From: Echinostoma caproni
Taxonomy: Eukaryota > Platyhelminthes > Trematoda > Plagiorchiida > Echinostomatidae
NCBI GenBank assembly: GCA_900618425.1
Contig: UZAN01042701.1
Coordinates: forward strand, 1 to 26,978
Direction of reading: 5' to 3'
DNA: 26,978 nt
In this document: positions 10,979 to 19,977 of the stretch, one piece after another
Position numbering within the stretch: position 1 is the stretch's first letter
Layout of the letters: the number at the start of each line of letters is the position of its first letter
Made by a program: the position numbers and the translations under genes
Notes under the pieces: generated by a model
The model's database searches: none
Told to the model about the DNA's origin: nothing
What the model saw: only the letters and a program-made list of their open reading frames with translations

Positions 10979-11001
10979 GAATAAAATAAAATAAAATAAA
11001 G
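10979..11001 (+). repeat. ATAAA pentanucleotide tract, possible retroelement tail
   Basis: Four tandem ATAAA units. Such tails end many SINEs and LINEs. No pol III boxes or reverse transcriptase sequence were recognised in the few hundred bases upstream, so the parent element, if any, is unidentified. Confidence 0.6.
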
Positions 11002-11544
11002 TGAATAAGGATGGTGGTCAGCTGGGATTCATCCTCCCCGGACTAGCGCAAATACACATGCAAAAGTTCCCTCGCCTCTCAATGTAGATCTATACACCTT
11101 TCCAGTTAAATTGTTAGAACACCCAGCAGTATTTTAAGGTATGGCTAACGTTCTTCGATCCAGTTGCGGATGAGTGTACCGGGGAGTTAGTGTTCATAAT
11201 AAGTGTTATTTAAACGGCGGTATTCAGAGCCGGAAGTGAAATCACTCTTACGCCATGTGCACGGAAATGTCACACTACGCATGGCTTGGTTCAGTTAGTT
11301 GTAACGGCGATCTGGTAAGTCAAGGATCCTTGATGAGCATGTAAAGACTGGAAGTTCGCCATTTCAGATATCCGGTGGCTGTGACTGTCAGTCACACTAT
11401 CACTACCTTGGCAGTGGTAAAATCAACGTAACCTTGCCGTATTCGTGAACAAGCTAGTTTACTGTTCTACGATATCAATTGTAACCCTCTGTCGTATTGT
11501 ACCAGTTCAGATGTGGCGAAATCTACCTTGGCATGCAATTCGGG
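11002..11544. other. No recognised gene
   Basis: No convincing open frame is present. A short palindrome, GTGACTG-T-CAGTCAC, lies at 11381-11395. The phrase ACCTTGGCA occurs twice (near 11405 and 11525). Confidence 0.5.
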
Positions 11545-11707
11545 CGGTATTAGCCCGGTGGTCACGTCACCCAGGGAATGTGTATTCAAATCCTAACACC
11601 AACGCCACCTGACTTTTCCCATTCGGGGTTGAATGGCAGCCCTTTGATTAGCCGCTTACCCCTTCTTGAAAATTTTTATCATTGTTAATTCAATAAAAGG
11701 AAGTAAA
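11545..11707 (+). repeat. tRNA-derived SINE, second type (copy 2, degraded)
   Basis: A-box-like TAGCCCGGTGGT lies at 11551-11562 and B-box-like GTATTCAAATCC at 11582-11593, a shorter spacing than normal. The body (CAACGCCACCTGACTTTTCCC) and the end (CTTCTTGAA ... ATTCAATAAAAGGAAGT) align with the copy at 7063-7237. It is more decayed than that copy and has no long A tail. Confidence 0.58.
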
Positions 11708-12492
11708 ATGAAAAGAAAAAAGAATTTGTCCCTGTTTTTGTCGTGCTCTCTCCCTTGAAGTTTATCTTGGGAAATAAGTGTTTCTATCCCGGTCATTGTT
11801 TAATCCTGGTGAATTTTTGTGTCCAAAAATCTCTTTAGCATTCTCTTTCCCTATTCACCTCTTCTATTTAAAATCGACACTTTGAGAGTAAACAATAGAA
11901 CAGTTTCCTCGTGTTTTTCACATTCCGGAAACTATCGTCCTCCTTGTGAGGTGATGTAACAAGGACCTGTCGACCTTGTTGACCCCTTTGTCATTTTCTT
12001 CCACTCTGAATAACCCCGCAGTGTTTACTCTTTCTTCATTTTCTTTCTGTTAATCCCGAAGTTGTCCCAGACAAAGGAAGATTACCCAAGGATTTATGTT
12101 CTTGTGAGACACTACTCACTTGTGAGTAGTACGCAAAAAGATGCGATCAGCGGTTTCTTTCAATGAACAAAAATAAATAAGATACGTTGAAGCAAACTCC
12201 TGCTGTTCGGTATGGTTAATACAAGAATGCGCATCTGATAGTGGACCGTTCCATCAACTATCCTGTGTGTTTGCGGGAATTCCGCAAAACTTGTTCCAAA
12301 TGAGATACTGTGTTGTATGAATGACAATTTGATCATATCCTGACTGTTGATGGTAATGAACAACTATCCTCGACCAGCACCGTCTTGTGGAATTATAACA
12401 CTATTACTTGCACGATTTCAGCTAGCGCAGTTTTCTCCAGGTTTACAAATCCTGATCGATGATCGGATTACAAGAATAACTTCTCTCGCCCC
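11708..12492. other. No recognised gene; perfect-arm palindrome inside
   Basis: Short frames only. The plus strand is pyrimidine-rich from about 11800 to 12060. The palindrome at 12111-12130 is listed separately. Confidence 0.5.
12111..12130. repeat. Palindrome with 9-bp arms and 2-base centre
   Basis: ACTACTCAC-TT-GTGAGTAGT has perfect arms. Its right part contains a 13-base word found exactly at two other sites in the window (2659-2671 on the plus strand, 22708-22720 on the minus strand). Confidence 0.85.
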
Positions 12493-12788
12493 TTGGGTGG
12501 TGGTGACGCAGTGGTTTAGTCGCTGTCTCCCATGTGCTTCGAATCCTATGGTCCGAGGTTCGAGCCCAGCCACTGATGACCAACTTTGATGATAGACAAC
12601 TTTGCTGTCGTCCGTTCCGATACCACGCTTAACCTATTGGTGCCTTTTGTGGCTCGCCACTCCAAGTCCCGGGGCTTAGATTACCGGTTTCTATCACTCA
12701 ACAGCAAGTCCTCGTGACTATGGGGATTTTTCCGTCTATTGTTTATCACACTAAAGTGTGTCATAAAATAAAAATAAAAATTTGGGTG
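12493..12788 (+). repeat. tRNA-derived SINE, fourth type, nearly complete with A-rich tail
   Basis: The head has an A box TGACGCAGTGGT near 12503-12514 and a B box GGTTCGAGCCC at 12557-12567, with about 43 bases between them as expected for a tRNA-type pol III promoter. A tRNA-unrelated body of about 190 bp follows, with TGCCTTTTGTGGCTCGCC. The tail is a run of AAAAT-like units at about 12764-12780. TTGGGTG occurs at 12493-12499 and again at 12782-12788, directly after the tail, which is a plausible 7-bp target-site duplication. This is the best-preserved whole element in the window. Confidence 0.8.
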
Positions 12789-13346
12789 ATTGTGAAACAC
12801 ATTTGTGATGTAACCCTCCCTACAGCCGCTGTCATTCGACATGTTAAAATCCTTCTATCGTGCCTGGCCCCGGGATTTGTTGGCAAATATGTCTCCTATC
12901 ATTTTCCCCCGTGCTTGCTTCTCAAGTTCACGGTCTCACTACCACCACCACCCCATACCTGTTCGCTCAGTTGGTATATGTTTGAGTTCCCCAGTGTTCT
13001 GAGTTCCCAGTCGACCCTTTATCTTTTTCTACCATCTATATTTGCAAACTCTATTCATGCTTTCACTAATCACATCAACCTGCAATGTTCCGCGTCTCCA
13101 ATTACGCCTTCGTATTGGCCTCTGTTGACCTTGCTTGTACTACTGCACATCCCCCCCGCTGCCCAGGGGTAGCGGGCAGAGCCTAAAACCAGTAAACTTT
13201 TCTACTCTGCAAAAACATCTCTCTTTCCTGTTTTCCACTGTCTACTTGCATTTGGTTATTCTCACCTCAGATTCCAAGCGGTTGTCCAGTCTCAAGGGAT
13301 TGCACCTTTGAACGCTCTCTCTCTGTCTCTCGCATCCCACAGCGCT
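12789..13346. other. Pyrimidine-rich stretch, no recognised gene
   Basis: The plus strand is strongly C/T-rich, with a CCA run at 12940-12954, C runs near 12905 and 13149, and CT runs at 13315-13335. A plus-strand frame stays open to 13172 but begins within the SINE tail and is dominated by Leu, Ser, Pro and Phe, as expected of a pyrimidine-rich sequence rather than a gene. Confidence 0.55.
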
Positions 13347-13460
13347 ATCCGCAATTCGAATGACGATCGTCTCCTGCCATGAGGCGAATTTCTCTTCCCG
13401 TTTTGCGTCTGGCGCCTGTTCATTTTGCTTGCCTGGAGCGAATCTGTTTTTCGTCCACAC
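13347..13460 (+). repeat. Diverged direct repeat, copy 1
   Basis: This stretch matches 14040-14150. Shared landmarks in order are TCCG.AATTC.AAT, AGGC.AATTTCTCTTCC, GGCGCC, CTGTTCATTTTG and CTGG followed by a T run and CGT. The element type is not recognised. On the opposite strand a 72-codon Arg/Glu-rich frame begins at GTG; because the region is repeated, it is more likely mobile-element sequence than a gene. Confidence 0.62.
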
Positions 13461-14039
13461 TCAAACACACACATTTTCTAATTTCAATTGGATTCACTTT
13501 CTTTTATAATGATCCGGTGTGAACTTCTGCTCGTCGGTCAACCCCTATCAAGCCCGTTCCGTTTTCTCAACCTCTTTCATGTTAAATTTATTCCTTGCCG
13601 CATTAGAATTCCATGACCCCAGTTGTTGTATTTTTCAGCCTCGTAGCAATCATTCGTCGGGGTTGGGGCTATTGTTGCACAGTTGCTACGCTTTTCTATA
13701 GATCTTCTCTTCCTCTTCCATGCTAGTATGCAGTCTTAGCCTTGTTTAAGCCATTTCAGCTAGTTTTTTGGCTCTCTACTCTAGTGTTAGCTGTTTCAAA
13801 TGTGTATTGCGTACGTGCGAACAATTGTCAGTTGATCGGAGGCAAACATGAAGCGGAGAACGGAATGCATAATCCTTCCGCTCGTATTATCACAGCACGT
13901 GATTTCACAATTCGACTGGGCGTGAGTATGAGTCATGACAGTCCACAATGCCGGATGTGTATCAAAGTACTCTGGTAANCTCTGGTAAGAAAAAAATCAA
14001 GTAGTAATTTCATTTTCATATTGCTCATACTACACGGGC
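13461..14039. other. Pyrimidine-rich stretch between the two repeat copies; one assembly join
   Basis: No gene is recognised. A plus-strand frame near 13742-13978 begins with a hydrophobic signal-like segment (PheTrpLeuSerThrLeuValLeuAlaVal), but it starts at TTG and runs into the ambiguous base at 13979. Confidence 0.5.
13979..13979. other. Single ambiguous base at a likely assembly join
   Basis: The N is flanked on both sides by the same nine bases, CTCTGGTAA. This is what results when two overlapping contig ends are set side by side without being merged. Confidence 0.75.
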
Positions 14040-14150
14040 ATCCGAAATTCAAATACGAGGCAAATTTCTCTTCCATTTTGCACACAAGGCGCCCTGCACT
14101 CCTGTTCATTTTGTCTTCTGGTTTAAAATCAAATGGTTTTTTACGTCACA
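14040..14150 (+). repeat. Diverged direct repeat, copy 2
   Basis: Second copy of the 13347-13460 sequence, about 690 bp downstream in the same orientation, with several small insertions and deletions. It could be a pair of old insertions or an old local duplication. Confidence 0.6.
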
Positions 14151-14862
14151 CGGGATTTCAGTAGTTTTGTTACGTGATCCTGTATTCCCCTTTCTATTTA
14201 GAGCCAATCTGAAGTGATGCCAGAAAAAGGATGATATAATGTCAACTGGAGAATGGTGGATGCACTACAGCTTCTTGATGACTGGTTGGTGGACAATAAT
14301 TTGGACCGATNCCGATGAAACTAACTACCGCGCAATCACTGAAACCAGGACAGCACAAAATACCCGACGCTGGTTGTATATGACATGTGGAGCCCTCTCT
14401 TTTGTACGCATTATTTAATTCACTTGATTTTTGTTAATAAAGTGACCACCACATTCAAGATTTTATTTCCTCGGCACAGTGATAGGAATTCCGGTAGTTC
14501 ACCTCGGGTACGCTTTTCATCGCTAAGGCAATGTGATCAGAGAGCACTTTTTTGAATCTTCCTCACAGTCAACCGGTTGATGTATGTACTCTGTATTAGC
14601 TATCACTTAATCCTGTTTGCTTGGTGGGACGAACTTGAAAGGCCTCCAGTTGTTTCATGATATAAATAGCTTGTCACACAAGCGTCACAGGCGGATATGC
14701 TTGAACTGACACCAAAATAATAATGTCCGGACGGGCAATGTCCGCTCGGTCTAAGGAAAATCTGTCGGGGCTGTCAGCTCACATGCTACCTGGTGGATGC
14801 CAGATGCCTCTGTAAATTTAATGAGTAATTCGAATGTGAAAAAATCAGTGCTATATCGGTGT
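14151..14862. other. No recognised gene; one assembly join
   Basis: No open frame of note. Position 14311 is an N flanked by CCGAT on both sides, another likely unmerged overlap. Confidence 0.5.
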
Positions 14863-14945
14863 GGCCTTGTAGCTCAGCTGGTAGAGCATGCGCTGTACAA
14901 AAGCGTAGGCGGCGTCCATGCGCGGGTTCGAACCCCATCGAAGCT
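14863..14945 (+). repeat. tRNA-like SINE core (tRNA pseudogene)
   Basis: It folds as a degraded tRNA: acceptor GGCCTTG with CGAAGCT, D arm GCTC-AGCTGGTA-GAGC at 14872-14887, anticodon stem GCGCT/AGCGT with loop GTACAAA (anticodon-position ACA), and T arm around TTCGAAC. The A box TAGCTCAGCTGG is at 14870-14881 and the B box GGTTCGAACCC at 14925-14935. Against a working tRNA: an acceptor mismatch, an extra base before the anticodon stem, a weak T stem and an oversized 15-base variable region. It is best read as the head of a SINE whose body continues 3' to an end I cannot define. Confidence 0.72.
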
Positions 14946-15401
14946 ACGGAACTTACCTTGGTCTCCACGTCTTCATATCAAACGGCTCACTCGTAACCCA
15001 GGATTATCCTGTTCTCGTCACATTCTATGCTTAAACCGCCAGCAAATGAAATGGGTCGTGGCCATTGAAATGATCGCTTAGGATCATAGAAGAAAACTAG
15101 TGAACGCACTAGCTACACAGGACTGTTCAAGGGACAGTGCAAAATCAGTCATTTCCTTTAGTTTTGACACTAGTTTTACTTGAACGATCAACTATGAGCT
15201 TCAAACATTACCCCCCCTTCCTACCCCGACTTCCTCAAGTGCTAGGCAACTAGTCAAGCAATAGAAATGCTTGTGAGAGGAAGTATTTTTGCAAGCACCT
15301 GTTGCCTATTTGGAACGTATCGTTTTCTTCATGCTGCCGTTCATCTGATAACCGAGCAGCTTTTGTTCTTAACATGATCAGTTCGTCGTATAAATGGGGG
15401 C
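14946..15401. other. SINE body of undefined extent, then unique sequence
   Basis: The tRNA-unrelated part of the SINE may extend to about 15080. No A-rich tail is visible. No gene is recognised. Confidence 0.45.
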
Positions 15402-15640
15402 GTGAGCTGAAAATCCGGAAAGCACTGGATAGCTGCTTCGACCTGGGTGGGTTTCATCAGCAGCAATGTGAATCAGCCGACCCAACTGGGGATCGAACCC
15501 GAGGCCTTACAGGTAGAACACGAGCATAGTGCTTACTCGGGCAGCTGGTCAGATCGTTTCTGTTTTGAGTATACATAATATGGCACAACCTATTGAAAAA
15601 TTTGGTCCTCATTTCTCAATCCATATCCAGTCAGAGTCAT
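15402..15640 (-). repeat. tRNA-derived SINE, copy C (reverse strand)
   Basis: Same family as copies A and B. On the reverse strand the B box GGTTCGATCCC is the complement of 15489-15499, and the tail module CAGCTATCCAGTGCTTTCCGG is the complement of about 15413-15434. Upstream of the head the match to copy A continues through GGTTGTGCCATATTATGTAT (complement of about 15570-15590), and a GTTTATGACTC phrase near 15630 resembles the bases preceding copy B. The repeat unit is thus longer than the tRNA head plus tail. Confidence 0.72.
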
Positions 15641-16968
15641 AAACAGGTTAACCATGGTTGAACGCGTAACATTTGCGTTTATTTATTCAGGCAGCACAAT
15701 CCATGTAAACCACCAACCGTTCGTTTTTTTCATGTATCTGGGCGTTCGCTGCTGTGTAGATGATAGGGTAACATCTCTTTTTCTCATGCAATTTACGTTC
15801 CGTCACTCAAGGTGAAGCTGAAGCCCAAGTAGAAAAAACCTACCAATGATGCAATGCATGATGAGGAGTGATACACAAATTGAAGGCCGAATTGGATCCA
15901 ATAGATCTACGAAAGGCAGAGATGAGATCTGATTAATTCATCAAGATTGTATCCAAATGTGTTTTGTGACAATGATCTTTTACAACCTCGGCTACCGGAA
16001 ATACGAAATGATTTTCTGAATATGACCGTTCGATAAATATTACATGATAACATTAGCTCGTTCTTCAAGAAAGAATATTCCCGAACAACTTTTGAGTATG
16101 TTGGTCCAGTGCTTGTCAGGTCACTGCCTCGTAGTCTGTGTGCTGGAGTCCCACCACTGCACAACTAATTCACCATCTATTGATTGATTAATAGATTGTT
16201 GTCACTATGTTGCCATAGGCAGGAGAAGGACTGCTACATGATAGCTTTCTCAGCTCAATCGCGAGCAAGCGACTTGCTAAAGGAAGGATTAAACCAGCGA
16301 ACTGACGATGTGACGAATATCGGTTTTTTTTTCAAGAGACCTGCAGTGCTCAAAAAAGTAAATGTTAAATCACTTTACTGTCCTTCACAGAAACACAGAC
16401 ACTCATTCGTTTGGATTGGGTCATAATTCAATTCAATAGTCAAACTGCGTCGATTCCTAAAAGATGGACCATAGGACATTTGATTCGTTTGTCCATCGCT
16501 GCTGATCACATATTTGTTTGCGCAGGACAAAAAGGAGATCCATAATAGCTTTATTTTTTATTCTGTTACTCTGTATCTCTCTCGTTACGCACCGCTGTCC
16601 AGTTGAATATGGTCTGTTAGTCTCATAATCATCAATTGCAAGTGCGGTACTACGTCCACTTGCATGTGATGAGCTACGGATCAGACGGTAAACTCTATCC
16701 ACTCATGCTATCTATCACTCGTTCACGTGACCTCTTTACGGATTGTCTGGATGGTGAGTACTTTTAACCACTTGCATGCCCAATACACAATCCACATTCG
16801 CATTAATCAAGTCGCTTTTCATCCAACTTTCCATTCCGGCGCTTCCACAGTCACAACTCCTGATTGATCGATTCGGCTAGACAAAGCAGTGAGAAGATGG
16901 AATCTTCAGTTGCACTTGTCCGTTTGATGTTGACGAAAGCCTTCCAATTCAGTTTCCGTGGGATGGTT
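15641..16968. other. No recognised gene; two protein-like reverse-strand frames
   Basis: On the reverse strand, frames of 85 codons (16164 to 15907) and 81 codons (16702 to 16457) have fairly balanced composition, but they start at non-ATG codons and have no motif I know. I looked for a splice-site pair linking them and found none convincing. Confidence 0.45.
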
Positions 16969-17235
16969 TTTATTTTTATTTTTTTATTTTATTTTTTTTA
17001 TTTTTACCGGAAAATCTCATTGAACAAATGAAGTGTTCCCTAAATTAGCTGTGTCGGTATACAGCATTCACGGCATTTTATTTGTTGACGCCTGGAATTT
17101 AATAGAGAGCTCTTGTGCATCGAGAGTCATCGGTGGAATACCGTCGGAACATCCCAAAGATTTTTGATTAACTCTACTGTTCACGCAGCGTCACATAAAT
17201 ACTACTGTCTTAAATGTTTCCTCGGATTTGAACTC
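16969..17235 (-). repeat. Possible reverse-strand SINE: T/A tract plus B-box-like site
   Basis: A TTTTTA-type tract at 16969-17006 would be an A-rich tail if read on the reverse strand. About 220 bp away, 17224-17235 is the complement of GAGTTCAAATCC, a B-box match. Spacing and order suit a reverse-strand SINE, but no A box was found beyond 17235 and the body matches none of the other families. Confidence 0.35.
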
Positions 17236-19401
17236 AGATTGGAGATATTATACGCAATGAGCTTTTTCAAACAGCAAAAATTGGAAAATTTTCAAATCAC
17301 TTCGATATCCGTCTGAACGGTCCACAAATAATTGTTTTACGTGAAGCAAAACGTGAGAATAGATTATATCCACCATGAGAGTGGAAGCGAAGAAGTAGAC
17401 AGTTCGCTTTCTCTAGCGTCAAAGAAGAAACATTTGTCATTCTTTCTGGAAAAAGTGTCCAGCTGAATGATGTTATCAATTCATATTGGGACTGATCGGG
17501 TAATCCCCTCGTCTTCTAGCTCTACCCTCGCCCCCCCCCCACCCCNATGTCCGGACTTAATCGTGTGTTGTTCCGTCACCATCCATCGACCGCCCCTTCC
17601 CCTCTTCATGAATGTTCATTGGACAAATTTTCAACGTAGAATAAAATTCACTAGAAAGATTTTTACTACTAATAATAATACCGTAATTATTCTCATAACA
17701 GCCATTTGCTAATAACGCAGTCATGAAACGAGTACCTACACAAATTTTTCTTTTTATAGAAAATTTGTAACATTCATATTCTCACCCCTTGATCTGATTA
17801 CCCTTTCTGTCTAGAAGTTTGATAACTTCATCAATTCCGAGTTCCTGACGTTCAAACTATTCATTGTCAAGTTTTCAATTCTTGTACCCAATGAACTTAC
17901 TGCGGGGAAAGAAGAAAGCCGCAATAACATCGAGCAGCTTGGTCTATTTCCGATGACTATTTAATTAATATGAGTCAACAACTTTTAGTCACGTTGAACT
18001 TACTATAACTGGACGGCCAGACGGTGATTACAACCCGTGTTTTGAGATGGTAATTACGGTCGAGACCCTATCCCGCATTTGTCATCGTAAACATTATCGA
18101 CCATTCATTTAGGCTGGATTTAGGTCGTACTAATCTGAGCTGAACGATTATTTGAATCAGAAGAAAAATAGTGGTGAATGTTTTCAGATGATTTCTTATT
18201 CCATAGTAGTATCACAGAACTCTGTTTTGACGCAAACAGTAGCGGTCAGAGTGGAAAAGATGTTGTCACAATAACTTCAAAATCTTGATGGAAAATTATT
18301 CGAATAGAGATGTTGATATCAAGGAGATAAACACTATCAGCAGATGTATCAATCACTCCTGCATATCTTTGTAATAACAAACAAATTTGTCACATAAACA
18401 TATGGTATAAAAGTGATTTCGCATTTTCGAACTGATGTCAGAGAACAGAATTGACAGAACACCGTTGAAGGAAAGGAAACAGTATTCGCTTAAGCTTGAT
18501 CGTGGAGACTAAGTTGCACAAAACCAGTGAAAGTTCCACAGCCTTTTTCCTTGAGGAGTGCGCATGACCATCCACATATCAGCAATCAGGAAGGACTACA
18601 TCTTCAGAACAATCACCGATTGTCGGGAACAGCCCCCCTGTCTGAGTTATTTTCTGTACATCACTAAGGTTTAAATCTTGTGGGAGCAGTTACTTTTCTG
18701 TTTGAGCCAAACGAATGGAAAGAGATGATTAAGCAACAAAAAACATTTCGAACACTAATGATCCAATCGGGAATAATAAAAAGAGGCATTAGGATAGCAA
18801 ATCCGCAAGGGGACGCTCGGATTTCAACGTACAGCATAAAAATGATTGAAATATTACCATCGTGTACGTTACGTTCAGCTTTAAAGCATCATTATCTTGT
18901 TTATTGAATTTTTCACGCCCCCTTTATGACGGATTTTATTCGTTTCTCATTTTTGTCCGTTGCGTGTTGTATAACAACAGCTTTCAGCGCACATACATTC
19001 AAGAATACACAACGGCTCACACAAACAGAGCGACTGATAGACAGCTATTTGGTAGCTGTGATGGCAATCGCGTATTACTGATAGCCAGGCGATCCGGTCA
19101 CAACTCATACGTTCCAATCCCACCATGGATGTCATATCTCTATCTACATATTGATTTCCTTTTATGGTCTCTGGTTCGTCACAGCCTCCTGACTGAAAGC
19201 TTCATTATATTATTGTCTCTAAGTGGGATTCAGGTAATTCAAAAGATCAAGTGAATTTAGCATTTCTGAGGAACATCCTTAAGCTGGGTTAACTTCAGAA
19301 GCAAGCAAATTCAGTTTATTTGTTTGGAAAAACGTATTGCTTTCAGAATATCTCTGTAACACTTGGCAAACGCGCCAGTAATATTTTATCGTAAAATGCG
19401 T
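17236..19401. other. No recognised gene
   Basis: This includes a C run with an ambiguous base at 17546. A weak tRNA-like stretch lies at about 18010-18080 (GGCCAGACGGTGATTACAA ... GGTCGAGACCC), with imperfect promoter boxes. A 130-codon frame at 18862-19254 starts at GTG and has hydrophobic runs but no known domain. Confidence 0.45.
17546..17546. other. Single ambiguous base after a C homopolymer
   Basis: The N follows a run of about eleven C and then ACCCC. Unlike the other two Ns it has no duplicated flank, so a homopolymer-caused break is the likely reason. Confidence 0.6.
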
Positions 19402-19941
19402 TTATCTACCTGGATCTTTATGGTTCATGACGCTTTTGTTTTGCCTCGCGTTGTTTTGTCTACCCCGACCCATGGAAGACCTGTCTGTCTGCCAGTATTT
19501 CCTCACCACCCCGAGTCCCACCTCCTCCTTACCGCCGTTCCTCGCCGCCTTTCGTTGCCCGCAAAGCCTCATATTGCCTCCAACTGTGAGAACACCAGAC
19601 GAGAAACATCCCTTTGCATACCTCTGTTCACTCCGTTGCGCTGCGAGAGACCGAAGTAGGTTCGCATTACACCTCCAAGCACGGAATGGTGAACAAAGAA
19701 GGAACGGATGTAGTACAGCAAGTGTCATTAGCTGTTGTTTCGCTAAATTGGGTCCAACAATGCATCCGTTATCCGTTCCTCTCATCAATTGTCTCATTTT
19801 TCTTACTCCGAAATTTGAAACCCCCGCAAACCAAACATCTTTTCCGCTATAGTCAGTGCACCGAGACATATGGAGACTATGTGCAGTCTGTCTGAGATAG
19901 ATTTTCTTCAATAATTCAACCATTTTATACCACTTACACAT
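19402..19941 (-). other. Longest open frame, unrecognised; both strands open
   Basis: From an ATG at 19941 the reverse strand is open for about 179 codons. A plus-strand frame from an ATG at 19427 is open for 141 codons over the same bases, and a third overlaps from 19614. The region is locally richer in G and C, which lowers stop frequency in all frames. The reverse-strand product is basic, with Arg/Lys/Gln/Gly clusters near its end. I recognise no domain, signal or catalytic motif. A frame this long is about what a window of this size can give by chance, so I do not call a gene; a repeat-derived stretch is as likely. Confidence 0.25.
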
Positions 19942-19977
19942 GGTATTTAATTGCAAACCTCAGATATGTGTAAGTGG
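19930..19977. repeat. Inverted repeat, 12-bp perfect arms with 24-base loop
   Basis: CCACTTACACAT at 19930-19941 is the exact complement of ATGTGTAAGTGG at 19966-19977. It would form a stable stem-loop. It overlaps the start of the long reverse-strand frame. No pol II or pol III terminator context is apparent. Confidence 0.85.

Noticed and set aside
12714..13172. 152-codon plus-strand frame
   Set aside because: It starts inside the SINE body, crosses its A-rich tail and continues through pyrimidine-rich sequence; composition, not a gene.
14863..14945. Functional tRNA gene
   Set aside because: Acceptor and T-stem mismatches, an extra base before the anticodon stem and a 15-base variable region are better explained by a SINE head.
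14797..15081. Open frames of 94 codons (plus) and 60 codons (minus) over 14786-15081
   Set aside because: They translate the tRNA-like SINE core; the Val-Ala-Gln-Leu-Val-Glu-His type peptide is a well-known artefact of translating tRNA-like sequence.
15907..16702. Two-exon gene on the reverse strand
   Set aside because: Both frames look somewhat protein-like, but no convincing donor/acceptor pair joins them and neither has a known domain.
18010..18080. Another tRNA-like SINE head
   Set aside because: B box is one base short, the A box is poor, and no tail or second copy was found.
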